NCBI GenBank assembly: GCA_963707695.1
Contig: CAVPQY010000003.1
Coordinates: 124,001 to 188,000, forward strand
DNA length: 64,000 nucleotides
DNA from: JAOPZW01 sp963707695
GTDB taxonomy: Bacteria; Actinomycetota; Thermoleophilia; Solirubrobacterales; Solirubrobacteraceae
Reading direction: 5' to 3'
Made by a program: the position numbers and the translations under genes. The notes beneath the pieces are model-generated. The model saw only the letters and a program-made list of their open reading frames with translations, did not search any database and was not told where the DNA came from. Positions 49,517 to 57,469 of this stretch are shown in pieces; within the stretch, counting starts at the first letter, position 1, and each line of letters starts with the position of its first letter.

Positions 49517-50197
49517 ATGTCCGTGTCGGGGGGCGCCGCGCGCAGCGCGGCCGACGACACCGTCCACGCGCTCTTCGCGTCGTCGCATGACGGCGTCGAG
49601 GACGACCGCCGGGAGCGCCGTGCCATCGCACGGGCCGCCGCCGGTGACCGCGACGGTCTGCAGTACCTGTACGAGCGCCACGCCTGGGGCGTCTACCGCC
49701 ACGTGCGTCGCCACCTGCGCGACGACCACGAGGCCGAGGACGTCACCCAGCTGGTGTTCCTGAAGCTCATGTCGGACATCGGCCGCTACGACGCGCGCCG
49801 AGGCCGCTTCAGCTCTTGGCTGCTGTGCGTCGCGCGCAACGTCGCGATCGACCACCTGCGCAAGGCGCGCCCGATCCTCTCGGGCGAGACCGAGCACGGC
49901 GGCCCGGTCGACGAGGCCGGCCGCGATCGCCGCGGCGCGATCGTCGAGGCGCTGAGCGACCTGTCCGACGACCAGCGCAAGGTCATCGTCCTGCGCCAGC
50001 TCTACGGCCTCAGCCCGGCGGAGATCGCGGAGAAGATGGACCGGACCGAGGGCTCGGTGCACGCGCTGCACCACCGCGCCCGCGTCGCGACGCGGTCGAA
50101 CCTCGTGCGCCTGAACGCCGCGCCGTCGATCCACCGCCGCGGCCGTCACCCGGCCGTGGCCGCCCACGCCGCGATCGAGCAGCCCGCCGCGGCATGA
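49517..50197 (+). CDS. RNA polymerase sigma factor, ECF type
   Basis: 226 aa from ATG 49517 with an aggggggaa ribosome site. Sigma region 2 at about 45-115 (LYERHAWGVYRHVRRHL, DDHEAEDVTQLVFLKL, SSWLLCVARNVAIDHLRK) and region 4 at about 143-195 (LSDDQRKVIVLRQLYGLSPA, EIAEKMDRTEGSVHALHHRA). A 40-residue N-terminal extension and a basic C-terminal tail are extra. No anti-sigma gene is adjacent; instead it is coupled by ATGA to the LuxR-type gene. Confidence 0.93.
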   Translation: MSVSGGAARSAADDTVHALFASSHDGVEDDRRERRAIARAAAGDRDGLQYLYERHAWGVYRHVRRHLRDDHEAEDVTQLVFLKLMSDIGRYDARRGRFSSWLLCVARNVAIDHLRKARPILSGETEHGGPVDEAGRDRRGAIVEALSDLSDDQRKVIVLRQLYGLSPAEIAEKMDRTEGSVHALHHRARVATRSNLVRLNAAPSIHRRGRHPAVAAHAAIEQPAAA

Positions 50198-50895
50198 CCA
50201 CCGCGCGGACGGGCCGGGCGCTCGGTGAGCGCCCGGCCCTCGCCGTCGCCCTGGCCACGACGAGCGCCCGGACCGCTGAGCGGCTCGGTGAGCTGCTGCG
50301 CGGCGAGGGCCTGGACGCCACGGTCCACGGCGAGGACCTCCTCGATCCGGACGTCATCGTCCTCGCGCGCGGCGCCGAGGTCGGCGTCGACCGCCTCAGG
50401 ACGCTGCGGCGCGACGAGCCGCAGGCGCCGATCGTCGTCGTGCTGCCGGCACGGCGCAGCACGGAGATGCGCTCGCTGCTCGAGGCCGGCGCGGCCGCGG
50501 TCCTGCTCGACGACGCACCCGACGAGCGCCTGGCGCTCGCGATCCGCGCCGTCCTGTCGGGCCTCATGGTCGTGCCGCAGGAGCTGCGGCGGTCGATGAG
50601 CCCGCCGTCGCTGTCGCACCGCGAGCGGCAGGTGCTCGGCCTCGTCGCCGCGGGCCTGACGAACGAGCAGATCGCGCGTCGGCTGTTCCTCGCCGAGAGC
50701 ACGGTCAAGGGCTACCTCACGACGGCGTTCCAGCGCCTCGGGGTGCGCTCGCGCCGCGAGGCGACGAGCATCATCCTCGGCGCCGACGACGTCCTGCGTC
50801 GCCGGCTGACCGCGCCCGCCGCACCGCCCGGGACCTCGACGCCGCAGGCGCCGCAGGCCCCTCAGAGCGCGCGGGCGAGCGCCTGGCCGACCTGA
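50194..50895 (+). CDS. LuxR/NarL-family regulator with pseudo-receiver domain
   Basis: 233 aa. N-terminal domain has the receiver layout but the phospho-acceptor Asp is replaced (DVIVLARG, Ala58) and the conserved Lys is Asp106 (VLLDDAPDE), so phosphorylation is not expected. C-terminal LuxR HTH is complete (LSHREREVL-type SHRERQVLGLVAAGLTNEQI, LFLAESTVKGYLTTAFQRLG). Its activity may depend on protein contacts or a ligand. Its last 34 bases overlap the convergent HPr-kinase-like gene. The Pro/Ala/Gln tail is low-complexity. Confidence 0.88.
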   Translation: MTTARTGRALGERPALAVALATTSARTAERLGELLRGEGLDATVHGEDLLDPDVIVLARGAEVGVDRLRTLRRDEPQAPIVVVLPARRSTEMRSLLEAGAAAVLLDDAPDERLALAIRAVLSGLMVVPQELRRSMSPPSLSHRERQVLGLVAAGLTNEQIARRLFLAESTVKGYLTTAFQRLGVRSRREATSIILGADDVLRRRLTAPAAPPGTSTPQAPQAPQSARASAWPT

Positions 50896-51962
50896 CGGGG
50901 GTCGGTCGGGAAGGGCGCCCGGACCTCGAGGACCCTCACACCGGCGAGCGCGCGCTCCAGGAGCGCGCGCTCGTCCTCGGCCATCCGCTCGCGCACGTCG
51001 GGCGCGGTCTCCGGCGCCGTCCAGCGGTAGCGGTCGTGCAGCTCGAAGATCGGGCGGCGCTCCATGTCCGCCGTGACGGCCAGCCGCCGTGCCACCCACG
51101 CCGGGTCGGCCGCGCGGACCTCCACCCCGGCGTCGTCGGGGACCGTCGTCAGCAGCGCGACCGCCCCCAGCGGCGCCCGCCACGGGGCCCCCGGGTCGTC
51201 GCCGCTCAGCCGGCGCAGCTCGGTCGGCGTGACCGAGATGCGGTCGGCCAGCGACACGAGCCGGTCGAGCGGGCCGGCGGCCCGGCCGCGCTGCAGCGGC
51301 GTCACGGCCCTGCGGGCCGCCGCCGCCACGGACAGGCGCCGCCGCGCGGCCTTCCCGAGGGCCGCGTCGAGCCGCGGCAGGTGCGCCAGCGTCCAGCCCC
51401 GGACGCCCACGCCGATCGGGAAGACCCGGGCCGTGCCGTCGGGCGCGAGCACCGTCCACTTGTCCGAGAGGAAGCGCGCGCCGTCCTCCATGAGGGCCAG
51501 CGCCGTCTCCGTCTTCCCGCTCTCCGACCAGCCGGCGACGAGCACCGCGCGGCCGTCGAGCACGACCGCCGCCGAGTGCGCGACGGCCGCGCCGCGGACG
51601 ACGTGGCCGAGCTGCAGCACGGGGCGCACGAGCCCTGCGAGCGTCCGCCCGGTCGGGAAGCCCGCCTGGAGCTCGAAGCGCGCGGGCAGCTCGCCGACGC
51701 GCGGCAGCGCGCACGCGCGGTCGTGCTCGAGGAGGAAGAAGCGCTCCCCGTCGGTGCCCGTCAGCCGACCGTCGCGGGCGTCGCGCTGGAGGTCGGTGAA
51801 CGCCCCCGGGCCGACCGGGTCGTGGGCCAGCACGACGTCGGGCGTCGCGTCCTCGGGCGCCGGGCCGCACGGGTCGAGCATGGCCTCGACGTCCGCCACG
51901 GCGTCCGGCTCGAGGCCCTCGACCGCCACGGTGAGGCCGGAGACGTCGAACGTGCGGCTCAC
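50862..51962 (-). CDS. HPr-kinase-like P-loop protein
   Basis: 366 aa from GTG 51962. Central HprK-like kinase core: catalytic-type His in VAHSAAVVLDG, Walker A AGWSESGKTETALAL, then FLSDKWTVL where HprK has its second metal-binding acidic residue. N-terminal 140 residues differ from true HprK. Walker A is WSESGKTE instead of the usual GxSGxGKS. It is a distant paralogue of the gene at 36518. It begins in the stop codon of the secreted phosphoesterase gene, so the two are made together. No PTS components are in the window; target unknown. Confidence 0.78.
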   Translation of the reverse strand: MSRTFDVSGLTVAVEGLEPDAVADVEAMLDPCGPAPEDATPDVVLAHDPVGPGAFTDLQRDARDGRLTGTDGERFFLLEHDRACALPRVGELPARFELQAGFPTGRTLAGLVRPVLQLGHVVRGAAVAHSAAVVLDGRAVLVAGWSESGKTETALALMEDGARFLSDKWTVLAPDGTARVFPIGVGVRGWTLAHLPRLDAALGKAARRRLSVAAAARRAVTPLQRGRAAGPLDRLVSLADRISVTPTELRRLSGDDPGAPWRAPLGAVALLTTVPDDAGVEVRAADPAWVARRLAVTADMERRPIFELHDRYRWTAPETAPDVRERMAEDERALLERALAGVRVLEVRAPFPTDPRQVGQALARAL

Positions 51963-53239
51963 AGGCCGAACGCGGCCCGCATCGACGGGGCCGACGCGGC
52001 GGCGCCGAGGTACGGGGACAGGCCCAGCAGCTCCTCGGTCGTGCGCAGCAGCGAGTAGTGCGTGAACGGGGCGCCCGACCGCGCCCCCCTGGGCGTCGAC
52101 GGCGAGATGACGAAGGTCGGCACCTGCTGCGAGCTGCCGCCCTCGCTCTCGTCGAAGGTGACGAACACGACCGTCGAGCCGGACGCGTACTCGGGGGTGG
52201 CGACGATCTTCGGCAGGAACGAGGCCAGCCACGCGTCGCCGGTGCGGACCTCGGTCGTGCTGTCCGACTGCGTCGGGCAGGAGTGCATGTCGTGGCAGAG
52301 GTTCGGCGTCACGAACGTGAACCTCGCGGACAGGTCGGGCGTCGGCCCGAGCGGCACGTCGCGCTGCGCGCAGCCGGCGAGGTTCGCGTAGTACGTCGCC
52401 GGGTTGTGGCGCACGGCGTACGTGCCCGTGTTGCCGGGGTCGCAGGTCGACGGCATGTCCTCCTGCAGCGCGCGCCAGTCGCCGACCTGGGAGAAGATGC
52501 TCGGCACGGACAGGCGGTGCGAGGAGGGCCCGCTGTCGTCCGTGATCCCCTGGGTCCCGCCCGAGGTCATCGCGATGTAGTTCGGCAGGCTCGGGTGGGT
52601 CTCGGCCGAGAAGGCGGTCGCCAGGCCGCACTGGCCGGCCAGGGCGTTGAACGTCGGGGCGTTCGGGCTGCCGATGACCTGCTCGTACTTCTTGTTCTCG
52701 AAGACGACCCAGACGACGTGCCTGACCGGGGCGCCGGGAGCGCGCGCGCCGCACGGCGACCCCGCGGAGATCGCCGCCGGCGCCGGCGCGGGCACCGGCG
52801 CCGTGGTCGTCGGCGCGGGCGCGGTGGCGGAGCGGCGGACGACCACCGCGGCCCGGCGCGCCCTGCCGCGCAGGGAGCGGCCGCTGCGTCCGCTGCGCGC
52901 GCGGAGGAGGTACCGGCCCGCACCCAGGCGTCGCACGTGCCAGCGGAGGGCGACCCGGCCGCCCCGGCGGAGCCGGAACGTCCGGCGCGCGACGACCTTG
53001 CCGCGCCGCGTCAGGGTGAGGCGCAGGGCGTGGTCGCGCCGGGGGACGACCGCCTTGACGGTGAGCCCGCGCCTCGCGGCGGCCCGGGTCGTGACGTGGC
53101 GGGTGGCCCTGAGCCGCTGGACGCCGTGCGAGGCCGCGGACGCGGCGGCGGGCACGGCCAGCAGCGCGGCCGCGAGCGCCAGCAGCAGGGCGACGGCGTG
53201 AGGGCGCGTCCGTGGTCGGGCGGGGGCGGTCGACGGCAT
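51959..53239 (-). CDS. Secreted phosphoesterase (AcpA / phospholipase C family)
   Basis: 426 aa with gaggac-type ribosome site before ATG 53239. Signal peptide (AALLAVPAAASAASHG), then a basic Arg-rich beta domain (50-135), a Thr/Pro linker and the phosphoesterase domain: HVVWVVFENKKYEQVIG, CGLATAFSAETHPSLPNYI, the metal site in VVFVTFDESEGGSSQ and the C-terminal THYSLLRTTEELLGL. These match the family of acid phosphatases and phosphatidylcholine phospholipases C. The downstream HPr-kinase-like gene overlaps its stop. Confidence 0.9.
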   Translation of the reverse strand: MPSTAPARPRTRPHAVALLLALAAALLAVPAAASAASHGVQRLRATRHVTTRAAARRGLTVKAVVPRRDHALRLTLTRRGKVVARRTFRLRRGGRVALRWHVRRLGAGRYLLRARSGRSGRSLRGRARRAAVVVRRSATAPAPTTTAPVPAPAPAAISAGSPCGARAPGAPVRHVVWVVFENKKYEQVIGSPNAPTFNALAGQCGLATAFSAETHPSLPNYIAMTSGGTQGITDDSGPSSHRLSVPSIFSQVGDWRALQEDMPSTCDPGNTGTYAVRHNPATYYANLAGCAQRDVPLGPTPDLSARFTFVTPNLCHDMHSCPTQSDSTTEVRTGDAWLASFLPKIVATPEYASGSTVVFVTFDESEGGSSQQVPTFVISPSTPRGARSGAPFTHYSLLRTTEELLGLSPYLGAAASAPSMRAAFGL

Positions 53240-53374
53240 GCGGTGGTCCTCCAGGGTCCCGGGGCTGGGGCTCGGAGCGACAGGACGGTAGCCGAGTCCC
53301 CCTGTCCGGCACCTGAAGGCCGGAGGGCCCGGGCCGCCCGGGCACGCCCGCGCCGTCGGCGGAGGCGGCCCGGC

Positions 53375-53392
53375 CGCCCGCCGCAGCGGGCG
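53375..53392 (-). terminator. Hairpin terminator downstream of the MFS gene
   Basis: 7-bp stem (cgcccgc / gcgggcg) with a 4-base loop, 22 bases beyond the stop of the MFS gene on the minus strand. The rest of the 174-base gap up to the phosphoesterase start shows no gene. Confidence 0.6.
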
Positions 53393-53413
53393 TGAGCGAC
53401 CTCGGGCAGCGGC

Positions 53414-54799
53414 CTAGTGCGCGGCGGTGGCCGGCAGCAGCGCGCCACACGCCGCCGACCCCGCGGCCGCCAGCGCGAGGACCCCGAACAGCAGCGCGAA
53501 GCCGCCCGTGCCGCTCGCCGCCGGGGCCAGCGGGCCCGCCAGCAGCGCCGCCCCGGCGATGCTTCCGGCGTAGCGACTGGTGGAGTACACGCCTGCGGCC
53601 GCGCCCGCGGCGGGCGCCTCGACCGCCGCCAGGGCCGCGGCCTGGAGCGCCGACGTCGCGAGCCCGAGGCCGATGCCGCCCGTCACGAGGCACGCCACGA
53701 GCCCGGCCGCGGGCAGGGCGCCCGGTGCGAGGGCGAGCGGCACCAGGCCCGCCGCCTGGAGCCCGAGGCCGAGGACGGCCGGGATGCGCGGGCCGAGGCG
53801 GTCGGCCAGCCGGCCGCCCACCGGCGTCACGACGAGCGAGGCGGCCGACAGCGACGCCAGCACGAGGCCCACGGCGGCGCTGCCGAAGCCGCCGCGGCGG
53901 TCGAGCAGCACCGGCACCGCCAGGAAGGTCACGTACATCGCGAGGTTGCTCAGCGCGACGCCCGCCGACGCCGCGCCGAACGCCCGGCGCAGGAAGAGGC
54001 GAGGCTGCAGGATCGGCTGCGCGCGCCGGAGCTCCAGGCGCACGAGGACGACGCCGAGCACCGCCGCGGCGCCGGCGACGAGCACCGCCCCGCGGCCGGG
54101 CAGCCCCGCGCCGGTCAGCGCCCACGCCGCCGCCGCGAGGGCGGCGGGGAGCAGGACCGCGCCCGCGCGGTCGAACGGGATCCGGGGGACGGGGGCCGCG
54201 GCCCGCGTCTCGGGCGGCAGGGCGCGGAGCGCGAGGACGACGGCGACCGCGACGAGCGGCAGGTTGACCAGGAACGTCGCGCGCCAGCCGCCCAGCGCGA
54301 GCAGCACGCCGCCGAGGGGCGGACCGGCGGCGGCCCCGAGGCCGATCGCGGCGCCGAGGAGCCCGAGGCGCGACCCCAGCCGCTCGCGCGGGACGCCGGC
54401 GCGCAGCAGGGCCATCGCGTTGGGCAGCACGAGCGCGCCGGCGACCGCCTGCTGGACGCGGAAGGCGATGAGCAGGCCCAGGCCGGAGGCCAGGGCCGCC
54501 CCGAGCGAGGCGACGGCGAACCAGGCCAGCCCCGCCAGGACGAGGGGGCGCCGCCCGAAGCGGTCGCCGAGGCCGCCGGCCACGGGCTGCAGCGACGCCA
54601 TGGCGAGCAGGTAGGACGTCACGAGCCAGCTCGCGGCGCCCAGGCTGACCCCGAGGTCGTCCACGACCCGCGGCAGCCCCACCGCGAGCATCGTCGAGTT
54701 CAGCGGGACGAGCACGCAGGCGAGCGCGACGGCCACCAGGACCGCGCGCTCGCGCGTGGCGGCGTCGTCAGCCGACGACGCGAACCGTGCCGCGGTCAC
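53414..54799 (-). CDS. MFS drug exporter (DHA2, 14-TM type)
   Basis: 461 aa from GTG 54799. Fourteen hydrophobic segments; motif A GGLGDRFGRRPLVLAGLAWF after helix 2, motif C-like GAAAGPPLGGVLLALGGWRATF, typical of the EmrB/QacA branch that exports drugs and dyes by proton antiport. The first 32 bases overlap the end of the PEP-enzyme gene, so it belongs to that operon. Pairing of an exporter with a rifampicin-phosphotransferase-like enzyme suggests antibiotic resistance; that is inference. Confidence 0.92.
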   Translation of the reverse strand: MTAARFASSADDAATRERAVLVAVALACVLVPLNSTMLAVGLPRVVDDLGVSLGAASWLVTSYLLAMASLQPVAGGLGDRFGRRPLVLAGLAWFAVASLGAALASGLGLLIAFRVQQAVAGALVLPNAMALLRAGVPRERLGSRLGLLGAAIGLGAAAGPPLGGVLLALGGWRATFLVNLPLVAVAVVLALRALPPETRAAAPVPRIPFDRAGAVLLPAALAAAAWALTGAGLPGRGAVLVAGAAAVLGVVLVRLELRRAQPILQPRLFLRRAFGAASAGVALSNLAMYVTFLAVPVLLDRRGGFGSAAVGLVLASLSAASLVVTPVGGRLADRLGPRIPAVLGLGLQAAGLVPLALAPGALPAAGLVACLVTGGIGLGLATSALQAAALAAVEAPAAGAAAGVYSTSRYAGSIAGAALLAGPLAPAASGTGGFALLFGVLALAAAGSAACGALLPATAAH

Positions 54800-56450
54800 C
54801 GTCGACCTCGACGACGTCCCCGTCGCGCAGGACGGTGGTGGCCCCGGCCGCGCCCACGACGGCCGGCAGGCCGTACTCGCGCGCCACGACGGCCGCGTGG
54901 CTGAGGATGCCGCCGGTGTCGGTGACGACCGCGGCGGCCACCGCGAAGAGCGGGGTCCACGGCGGGGCCGTCGTCTCGGCGACCAGGACCTCGCCCGGCG
55001 CCAGGCGCTCGGCGTCCTGCAGGGAGCGCACGACGCGCGCGACGCCCCTGACCCGTCCGGCCGAGCCCGCCGACCCCTGCACGACCCCGGGCGCCGGTGC
55101 CTCGGCGGGGGGTGTGCCGAAGAACTTCAGCATCGCCCGGGTCATGGGGTCGGCGGGCGGCGGCCCGGCCGGGGGCGTCCCGAGGACGGGCGGCGCCGGC
55201 ACGCCCGCATGGCGCTCGAGCTCGCCCTTGCGGGCGGCGACGAGCGCGCGGCGGTCGACCAGCGGCGCGGCCTGCGCGGTGGCGCGCAGCTCCTCGAGGG
55301 TGAGGTGCAGGGCGTCGTCGCCGGCGGCGAGGACGCCCTCGTCGACGAGGCGCCGGCCGAGGGCGAGGACCGCCCTCCGGACGAGCGCGACGCCGTGGAA
55401 GTCGATGTGGAACCCGTGGTCCTCGGTGAGGACGAGCCCGACCTGGGCGGCCTGGAGCATGGCCTCGAACTGGGCCGCGACCGGGCCCGGGTAGCCGTCG
55501 AGGGCGGCCCGCGCCGCGGCGATGGCCTCCTCGCGCTCGCGGCCCAGCCGCTCGAGCTCGCGGTCGGGGCTCGCGGCGTCCGGCTGCGTGACGTAGTCCT
55601 GCAGGACCTTCACGACCGGGGTCGGGTCCTCGCGGAAGGTCGGCTCGCTCAGGCCCCAGAGGGCGCCGCGGTGGCCGTAGCGGGCGAGGTGCACGTCGAG
55701 CTCGGCCAGCAGCGCGCGGCCGTCCGCGGTCATCGCCAGCCGCGGCAGCACCTCGGCGGCCGCCGACGTCCCCAGGACCTCCATGACGTCGGGGGAGCGC
55801 TGGGCGACGCGGCTCAGCCGCCACAGGTCGCGCCCGACCTCGACGGTCTTGTTGTCGAGGCCCTGCAGGAGCCGGTAGGCGTCGAAGCCGGCCCCGCCGG
55901 TGAGGTCGCGGTGGAGCTCGTCGAACTCGCTCACCGCGAGGTAGGCGGGGAGCACGAGCTCCATGTGGAGCTCCCACAGGCGCCGGAGGCGCAGCGCCGC
56001 GTCGTCGACGTGGGCGACCAGCTCGTCGAGCGCGATCGCGTCGACGTCGACCCGCTCCATCGCGGCGAGGTGGTCGAGGATCTCGGGCAGCCAGCGCCGC
56101 TCCCAGAGGCCGCCGAGGTCGGCGAGGACGGGCTCCAGGCGGGCCTGGGCCTCCGTCCCGCTCGCCGCGAGCTCGGCCGGGGGCGCGGCCGCGGGGACCA
56201 TGGCCTGGTAGACGCGACCATGGGCCGTGAGCATGCGGACATCGGCGATCGGGAGGCCGTAGCGGCGGAAGGCGAGCGCCATGCCGCGCGCGATGCCGCC
56301 CGTGACGAGCTCGGACTCCAGGGCCGTCAACTGGCCCGGGAAGTGCATCGTGTCGCGCTGCCAGAAGAGGGCCTCGTCGCCGGAGGCCAGCGCGGCGGCG
56401 AAGGCGCCGGGCTGCGGGGGCGCGGCGGACGGGTGCTCGAGCAGGGTCAT
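54768..56450 (-). CDS. PEP-utilizing enzyme, phosphohistidine (mobile) domain subunit, RPH-like
   Basis: 560 aa from ATG 56450 with aggagc ribosome site. A helical central region (LLQGLDNKTVEVGRDLWRLS) is like the substrate domain of rifampicin phosphotransferases; the C-terminal PEP-utilising domain has the catalytic His518 in TDTGGILSHAAVVAREYGLP. In normal enzymes this is fused behind the ATP-binding domain; here the ATP-binding part is a separate gene directly upstream, overlapping by 4 bases. Together they total about 859 aa, the size of a one-chain RPH. Substrate could be an antibiotic or pyruvate. Confidence 0.85.
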   Translation of the reverse strand: MTLLEHPSAAPPQPGAFAAALASGDEALFWQRDTMHFPGQLTALESELVTGGIARGMALAFRRYGLPIADVRMLTAHGRVYQAMVPAAAPPAELAASGTEAQARLEPVLADLGGLWERRWLPEILDHLAAMERVDVDAIALDELVAHVDDAALRLRRLWELHMELVLPAYLAVSEFDELHRDLTGGAGFDAYRLLQGLDNKTVEVGRDLWRLSRVAQRSPDVMEVLGTSAAAEVLPRLAMTADGRALLAELDVHLARYGHRGALWGLSEPTFREDPTPVVKVLQDYVTQPDAASPDRELERLGREREEAIAAARAALDGYPGPVAAQFEAMLQAAQVGLVLTEDHGFHIDFHGVALVRRAVLALGRRLVDEGVLAAGDDALHLTLEELRATAQAAPLVDRRALVAARKGELERHAGVPAPPVLGTPPAGPPPADPMTRAMLKFFGTPPAEAPAPGVVQGSAGSAGRVRGVARVVRSLQDAERLAPGEVLVAETTAPPWTPLFAVAAAVVTDTGGILSHAAVVAREYGLPAVVGAAGATTVLRDGDVVEVDGDRGTVRVVG

Positions 56451-57346
56451 CGCGGGCTCCTGGGGTCCTGGAGGGTGGTGATCGGGCGGCACTGCAGGAG
56501 GAAGAGGTCGGGCCCGCGCCACGCGAGCTCGAGGTCGACGGGGTGGCCGGCCTCGCGCTCGAGCGCGACGGCGAGCATCGCCGCCTCCCGCGCGCGGGCC
56601 TCGTCGAGCACGGCCATGCGGGCCAGGCGACCCGGGACGGGCACCTCGCGCACGCCGTCGGCCGCGGGGATCGTCATCCGCTCCTTGGCGCCGATCGTGC
56701 GCGAGCGCAGGGCGCCGTCGCGGCGGTCGACGACGTAGGTGTCGGGCGTGACGGTCCCGGCGACCACGCTCTCCCCCAGCCCCCAGCTCGCCGTGACGAC
56801 GACCTCGTCGCGGGCGCCGGTCACGGGGTGGGCACTGAAGGCCACGCCGGCGGCGTCGGCGGCGACGAGCTGCTGGACGAGCACGGCGGTGCGCGCCGGC
56901 GCCGGGGCGAGGCCGCGGCCGCGGCGGTAGCCGGCCGCCCGCTCGCCGGCGAAGGAGGCGACGCAGCGCGCGACCGCCCACCAGACCTGCTCGGGCCCGG
57001 CGACGTTGAGGAACGTGTCGTGCTGCCCGGCGAAGGACGCCTCGGCGCCGTCCTCGTCGACGGCGGAGGAGCGCACCGCCACGGCCGGGCGGTCCTCGCC
57101 GGTCAGGGCACCGAGGTGGCGGTAGGCCGCGGCCACCTGCGATCGGGCGGCGGCGGGAAGCTCGGCGCTCTCGAGCGCGAGGACGAAGCCCGGCGGGACG
57201 CGGTGACGCGCGCTGAGCCGGCTCAGCGCGGCGGCCTTGCCCCCGACGACCTCGCGCCGCGAGGCGCCCGGCTCGCCGAGCCACAGCACGGTCCCGGTGG
57301 CGTCGGCGGCATCGATCCGGCGCGCTGCAGCGGACGGGGAGGACAT
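56447..57346 (-). CDS. PEP synthase/RPH-type ATP-binding domain subunit
   Basis: 299 aa from ATG 57346. A stand-alone PPDK/PEP-synthase N-terminal ATP-grasp domain: LGEPGASRREVVGGKAAALS, VPPGFVLALES, VAVRSSAVDEDGAEASFAGQ, VVVTASWGLGESVVAGTVTPD, and a terminal VDLELAWRGPDLFLLQCRPI, the usual last motif of this domain. It ends exactly where the second subunit starts (ATGA). Binds ATP and phosphorylates the swinging His of the partner. Divergent from the lipoprotein at 57470 across 123 bases. Confidence 0.88.
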   Translation of the reverse strand: MSSPSAAARRIDAADATGTVLWLGEPGASRREVVGGKAAALSRLSARHRVPPGFVLALESAELPAAARSQVAAAYRHLGALTGEDRPAVAVRSSAVDEDGAEASFAGQHDTFLNVAGPEQVWWAVARCVASFAGERAAGYRRGRGLAPAPARTAVLVQQLVAADAAGVAFSAHPVTGARDEVVVTASWGLGESVVAGTVTPDTYVVDRRDGALRSRTIGAKERMTIPAADGVREVPVPGRLARMAVLDEARAREAAMLAVALEREAGHPVDLELAWRGPDLFLLQCRPITTLQDPRSPR

Positions 57347-57469
57347 GGGCGCTGAGCGTGCCAGCGCTCCCCCGGCCCCGCAGGCGGGGGAGCCGCAGCG
57401 CAGAGGTGCGGCTACCAGGCCTTTTCCGCCGAGCTCAACACGGGCCCGGCGCGCGCCGGGTAGGACCCG

